Of a stretch of DNA of 64,000 nt, positions 60,720-64,000 are shown piece after piece (positions within the stretch are counted from its first letter, which is position 1; the number at the start of each line of letters is the position of its first letter). The stretch is taken from the NCBI GenBank assembly GCA_964459385.1, contig CAYWLG010000001.1, positions 381,158 through 445,157 of the forward strand, read 5' to 3'. Below the pieces are notes generated by a model. That model did not search any database. It saw only the letters and a program-made list of their open reading frames with translations, and had not been told where the DNA came from. This stretch comes from UBA6107 sp964459385 (lineage in GTDB: Bacteria > Chloroflexota > Anaerolineae > Anaerolineales > Anaerolineaceae). A program made the position numbers and the translations under genes.

Positions 60720-62015
60720 CTAGGCGCGAGCCTTCAGAGCAGCCCAGCCGGCATAGTGGGCAGCGTCGCCGAGTTCGGCTTCGATGCGCAGCAGTTGGTT
60801 GTATTTGGCCACACGATCCGAGCGGGCAGGGGCGCCGGTCTTGATCTGGCCGGTGTTGAGGGCCACAGCCAGGTCGGCGATGGTGGCGTCTTCGGTCTCA
60901 CCGGAGCGGTGAGAGGTGACGGCACGCCAGCCGGCACGGTGGCAGGTCTCGACGGCTTCGATGGTTTCGGTGAGGGAACCGATTTGATTGACCTTGACGA
61001 GCAGTGCGTTGCAGGCCTGTTCTTTGATGGCTTTGCGCACACGTTCGGGATTGGTCACCAGCAGGTCATCGCCCACGATCTGGATCTTGTCGCCCACTTC
61101 TTTGGTCATCAACTTCCAGCTTTCCCAGTCGTCCTGGGCCAGACCGTCTTCAATGGAGACGATCGGGTACTGGCGAATCCAGTTCTTCCAGAAATCCACC
61201 ATCTGCTCGCCGGTCAGTTTCTTGCCTTCTTTGCGCAGATTGTAGAGCTTGGTGTCTTCTTCGTACAGTTCAGAGGCGGCCGGGTCAAGTGCAATGGCAA
61301 CCTGTTCACCGGCTTTGTAACCGGCTTTTTCGATGGCTTCGAGGATGACTTCCACAGCCTCGTTGTTGGCTTTCAAAGCAGGAGCGTATCCGCCTTCATC
61401 GCCGACGAGGGTGGTGTAGCCGCGGGCTTTGAGCACGGTCTTGAGGGAGTGGTAGATCTCAGCACCCCAGCGCAGACCTTCAGCGAAGGAACTGGCGCCA
61501 AAGGGCATGACCATGAATTCCTGCGCATCGGTTGACTGCCAGGAGGTGTGCGCGCCACCGTTGAGGATGTTCATCATGGGCACGGGCAGCACATGGGCAT
61601 AGACGCCGCCCAGGTAGCGGTAGAGGGGCAGGCCAATGGAGTTGGCTGCGGCTTTGGCCACGGCCAGGCTGACGCCCAAAATGGCATTGGCGCCGAGGCG
61701 AGATTTGTTGGGGGTGCCATCCAGTTCAATGAGCATGGCATCAATGGCGCGTTGTTCGGTTGCATCCCAATCGAGGAGGTTTTCGGCAATTTCGGTGTTG
61801 ACATTATCCACGGCCTTGAGAACACCCTTGCCGTTATAGCGGGCTTTATCGCCATCACGCATTTCAAGGGCTTCATGGATGCCTGTAGAGGCGCCAGAGG
61901 GAACTGCAGCGCGGCCCCAGGAACCGTCAGCCAGAACGACTTCCACTTCCACAGTAGGATTGCCACGAGAATCCAAAATTTCTTGCGCTGATACAGATTC
62001 AATAATTGTGTCCAT
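60720..62015 (-). CDS. eno: Enolase
   Basis: 431 residues, complete. QEILDSRGNPTVEV at the N-terminus, PSGASTGIHEA (mobile loop), NILNGGAHTSWQS, VGDEGGYAP, metal ligands in ALDPAASELY, SIEDGLAQDDW and VGDDLLVTN, and catalytic LLVKVNQIGSLTE (Lys) and TSHRSGETED. Converts 2-phosphoglycerate to PEP. 96 bases after pyrG on the same strand; a hairpin (CAGGCATGG/CCATGCCCTG, 62041-62064) lies in its leader. AGGATAGG before the ATG. Confidence 0.98.
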   Translation of the reverse strand: MDTIIESVSAQEILDSRGNPTVEVEVVLADGSWGRAAVPSGASTGIHEALEMRDGDKARYNGKGVLKAVDNVNTEIAENLLDWDATEQRAIDAMLIELDGTPNKSRLGANAILGVSLAVAKAAANSIGLPLYRYLGGVYAHVLPVPMMNILNGGAHTSWQSTDAQEFMVMPFGASSFAEGLRWGAEIYHSLKTVLKARGYTTLVGDEGGYAPALKANNEAVEVILEAIEKAGYKAGEQVAIALDPAASELYEEDTKLYNLRKEGKKLTGEQMVDFWKNWIRQYPIVSIEDGLAQDDWESWKLMTKEVGDKIQIVGDDLLVTNPERVRKAIKEQACNALLVKVNQIGSLTETIEAVETCHRAGWRAVTSHRSGETEDATIADLAVALNTGQIKTGAPARSDRVAKYNQLLRIEAELGDAAHYAGWAALKARA

Positions 62016-62111
62016 TTTTACCTATCCTTTTGAGGAGATACAGGCATGGTTCACCCATGCCCTGTTTTCGAATGATTTCCTGCAAGTATAATACGAATTT
62101 AAAATTCCGAG

Positions 62112-63755
62112 TTACGGTTCCAGAATTTCGGGCGGTTCTTTATAGGCGATGCCGGCTTTTTCGCAGGCGGCACGCACAAAAGCGATGAAAAGGGGATGCG
62201 GCCGGGTGGGGCGTGAAAGAAATTCGGGATGGAACTGCGTGCCCAGCATGAACGGGTGATCGGCCAGCTCAACGATCTCGACCAGGCGCCCATCGGGTGA
62301 AAGCCCCGAAAAGCGCATGCCTTTCTCGGCAAACAGATCGCGGTAATTGTTGTTAAACTCAAAACGATGGCGGTGGCGTTCTTCAACCTGCTTCTTGTTG
62401 TAGGCTTTGCGGGCGATTGTGCCTGTTTGCAGCGCGCAGGGATACAGCCCCAGACGCATGGTGCCGCCTTTTTCGGTGATGCCCTGCTGATCGGGCATCA
62501 GGTCAATTACGGGGTTTTCAGTGGAGCGGTCGAATTCAGACGAGTTCACATCTTCGCTGCCCAAAATATAACGGCCAAATTCGATCACCATCATTTGCAT
62601 GCCCAGGCACAGGCCGAAATAGGGCACTTTATTGCTGCGGGCAAATTTGGCGGCGAAGATCTTGCCTTCAATGCCGCGGCTGCCAAACCCGCCCGGCACG
62701 ATGATGCCATCCACCTTTTCGAGAACTTCGTGACAGCGGCCTTTTTCGAGATCGGCCGAATGCACCCACTGCAGATCGAGGTCCACCCCCAGCGAGAGGG
62801 CGGCGTGCTTAAGCGATTCGCGCACGCTGATATAGGCATCGTGCAGTTCCACATATTTTCCCACCAGCGCGATCGACACTTTGGGCTTTTCGCGTTTGGT
62901 TTCAGAAACCAGCCTTTCCCAGCCCTGCCAGTTGGGTACGCGGCTGGGTTTGAGTTGCAGCCTTTCCATCAAAAACTCGGCCACCTTGGCTTTTTCGAGC
63001 AGAAGTGGAATTTCGTAGAGGATGGGCTCGGTGACCATTGGGACGACCGCCCGTTTTTCAACATCGCAGAACTGGGCGATCTTTTCGCAGATAGTGTCTT
63101 CGACCGGGAAGTCGCTGCGTGCCATGATCATATCGGGGGAAATACCATAAGAGCGCAGTTCCCTCACCGAATGCTGGGTGGGCTTGGTCTTGAGCTCTTC
63201 GGTGGCGCCGATGAAGGGCAGCCAGGTGACATGCACGAAGACCGTGTTGTCGCGCCCCAGATCAGAGCGCAATTGGCGTAAGGCTTCAATGAACGGCAGG
63301 CTTTCAATATCGCCCACGGTACCGCCTACCTCCACCAAGACGATCTCGGCCCCGGTGGTCTTGGCCACCAGGTTGATGCGCCGCTTGATCTCATTGGTGA
63401 TATGCGGAATGACCTGGATCGTGCCGCCCAAAAAGTCACCGCGGCGCTCTGCACTGATGACCTCGGCGTAAACCTGGCCGGTGGTGATGTTGCAGACGCG
63501 ATTGAGGCGGATATCAATAAAGCGTTCGTAGTGTCCCAGATCTAGATCGGTTTCGGCACCGTCATCCAGCACAAAAACCTCGCCGTGCTGGTAGGGGCTC
63601 ATGGTTCCCGGGTCAACGTTAATGTAAGGATCCAGTTTTTGAACAGCCACTTTAAAGCCGCGTTCTTTTAACAGGCGTCCTACAGCAGCCGCAGTCACGC
63701 CTTTGCCGACTGAGCTTACTACACCACCGGTGAAAAATATGTATTTTGCTGCCAT
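62112..63755 (-). CDS. pyrG: CTP synthase
   Basis: 547 residues, two domains. N-terminal synthase domain: FFTGGVVSSVGKGVTAAAVGRLL (P-loop, about 7-29), DPYINVDPGTM, VEVGGTVGDIES. C-terminal glutaminase (class I amidotransferase): GGFGSRG, PYFGLCLGMQ (nucleophile Cys) and GTQFHPEFLSRP (His and Glu). Aminates UTP to CTP with glutamine. AGGAGC before the ATG. A stable hairpin (63791-63823) with TTCTTTT after it on this strand lies just upstream and could be an attenuator. Confidence 0.98.
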   Translation of the reverse strand: MAAKYIFFTGGVVSSVGKGVTAAAVGRLLKERGFKVAVQKLDPYINVDPGTMSPYQHGEVFVLDDGAETDLDLGHYERFIDIRLNRVCNITTGQVYAEVISAERRGDFLGGTIQVIPHITNEIKRRINLVAKTTGAEIVLVEVGGTVGDIESLPFIEALRQLRSDLGRDNTVFVHVTWLPFIGATEELKTKPTQHSVRELRSYGISPDMIMARSDFPVEDTICEKIAQFCDVEKRAVVPMVTEPILYEIPLLLEKAKVAEFLMERLQLKPSRVPNWQGWERLVSETKREKPKVSIALVGKYVELHDAYISVRESLKHAALSLGVDLDLQWVHSADLEKGRCHEVLEKVDGIIVPGGFGSRGIEGKIFAAKFARSNKVPYFGLCLGMQMMVIEFGRYILGSEDVNSSEFDRSTENPVIDLMPDQQGITEKGGTMRLGLYPCALQTGTIARKAYNKKQVEERHRHRFEFNNNYRDLFAEKGMRFSGLSPDGRLVEIVELADHPFMLGTQFHPEFLSRPTRPHPLFIAFVRAACEKAGIAYKEPPEILEP

Positions 63756-63790
63756 AGGATGCTCCTGAAACGTCTTATAGATTAAAAGAA

Positions 63791-63823
63791 GTGAGGAGGG
63801 CCGTTTGATCGGCGCCTCCTCAC
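63791..63823 (-). terminator. Hairpin upstream of pyrG
   Basis: GTGAGGAGG (63791-63799) and CCTCCTCAC (63815-63823) form a perfect nine-bp stem; on the reverse strand it is followed by TTCTTTT. It is either the end of an upstream reverse-strand transcript beyond the window or an attenuator for pyrG. Confidence 0.6.
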
Positions 63824-63945
63824 TAGATGGCGAAAATTATAAAAACTGGAATGGTCAAGCCTCGCATAAGATGTCCCATAGTTGTTCACACATCTATGAA
63901 GTTTAACACAAAACCGGTAAGAGGCAAAGAAAAACCACCCCTTTT

Positions 63946-64000
63946 TGTAATGCACCCCATTAGTTGGACAAAAGTTAAGTAATTTGGAAGGACTGAGTTC
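63946..64000. mobile_element. Possible IS3-family terminal end, cut by window
   Basis: TGTAATGCACCCC (63946-63958) followed by TTAGTTGGACAAAAGTTAAG resembles, from memory, the terminal repeat of IS3-family elements of the IS150 group (TG...CCCC...GTTGGACA). No transposase is visible before the window ends. Identity rests on this pattern alone. Confidence 0.5.

Overview
The window looks like chromosome of a Chloroflexota bacterium, most likely class Anaerolineae. This is inferred from gene content and style (roughly even base composition, a T-box-controlled leuS, archaeal-type PGI/PMI, Thr-Pro-rich surface linkers, secreted proteins with an AANxVP motif after the signal peptide), not from any database match. 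It is mostly housekeeping sequence, densely packed and mainly on the + strand. The only hint of a mobile element is a possible IS3-type end at the right edge.

Layout. 1-3640: an unusual surface/secretion cassette: a small secreted protein, a signal peptidase fused to a DUF5305-like region and a degenerate EAL domain, and a second small secreted protein with RTX-like repeats. 3.9-8.3 kb: class II aldolase, two tRNA-Ala genes, a leucine T-box and leuS, then a creatininase-family amidohydrolase. 8.4-17.2 kb: cydDC and cydAB for cytochrome bd, split by a reverse-strand prfA-prmC-tsaC operon. 17.2-24.6 kb: ridA, then a polysaccharide cassette (GT2, polyprenyl glycosylphosphotransferase, UDP-sugar 4,6-dehydratase) joined to two FemAB-like transferases with a Nudix hydrolase between them. 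24.8-30.4 kb: Thr/Pro-rich membrane protein, UbiA-like protein, moeA, lipoprotein polysaccharide deacetylase, bcp, rsfS, thpR. 30.4-38.2 kb: a structured RNA that I read as 6S RNA, an FHA protein, an AI-2E-family transporter, a 59-residue gene, PGI/PMI, dinB, GT4 and tRNA-Thr.

38.4-47.2 kb: a 2160-residue soluble hybrid histidine kinase with about ten PAS and two GAF domains, overlapping a REC-HD-GYP response regulator, then uridine kinase and a VTT-domain protein. 47.2-50.6 kb: divergent DtxR-family repressor and feoABC with a palindrome over the feo promoter. 50.7-52.1 kb: manA and RNase P RNA. 52.2-55.3 kb: TetR-hydrolase operon with a perfect operator and a cellulose-synthase-like GT2. 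55.5-63.8 kb: tpiA, upp, ruvB, queA, family-5 uracil-DNA glycosylase, an exported hydrolase, eno and pyrG.

The best candidate for a little-described system is the first cassette. The two small proteins carry the same FAAANxVPxS motif just after their signal peptides, which suggests dedicated substrates. The peptidase carries an EAL domain that keeps EAL itself but has lost the DDFGTGYSSL-type metal/catalytic segment, which suggests sensing rather than hydrolysis of c-di-GMP. An intact HD-GYP phosphodiesterase is encoded at 44.9 kb. Other notable points are the tRNA-Ala/T-box/leuS arrangement with no room for a separate promoter, the probable 6S RNA, leaderless-type promoters at udk and ruvB, and a likely non-AUG start for rsfS.
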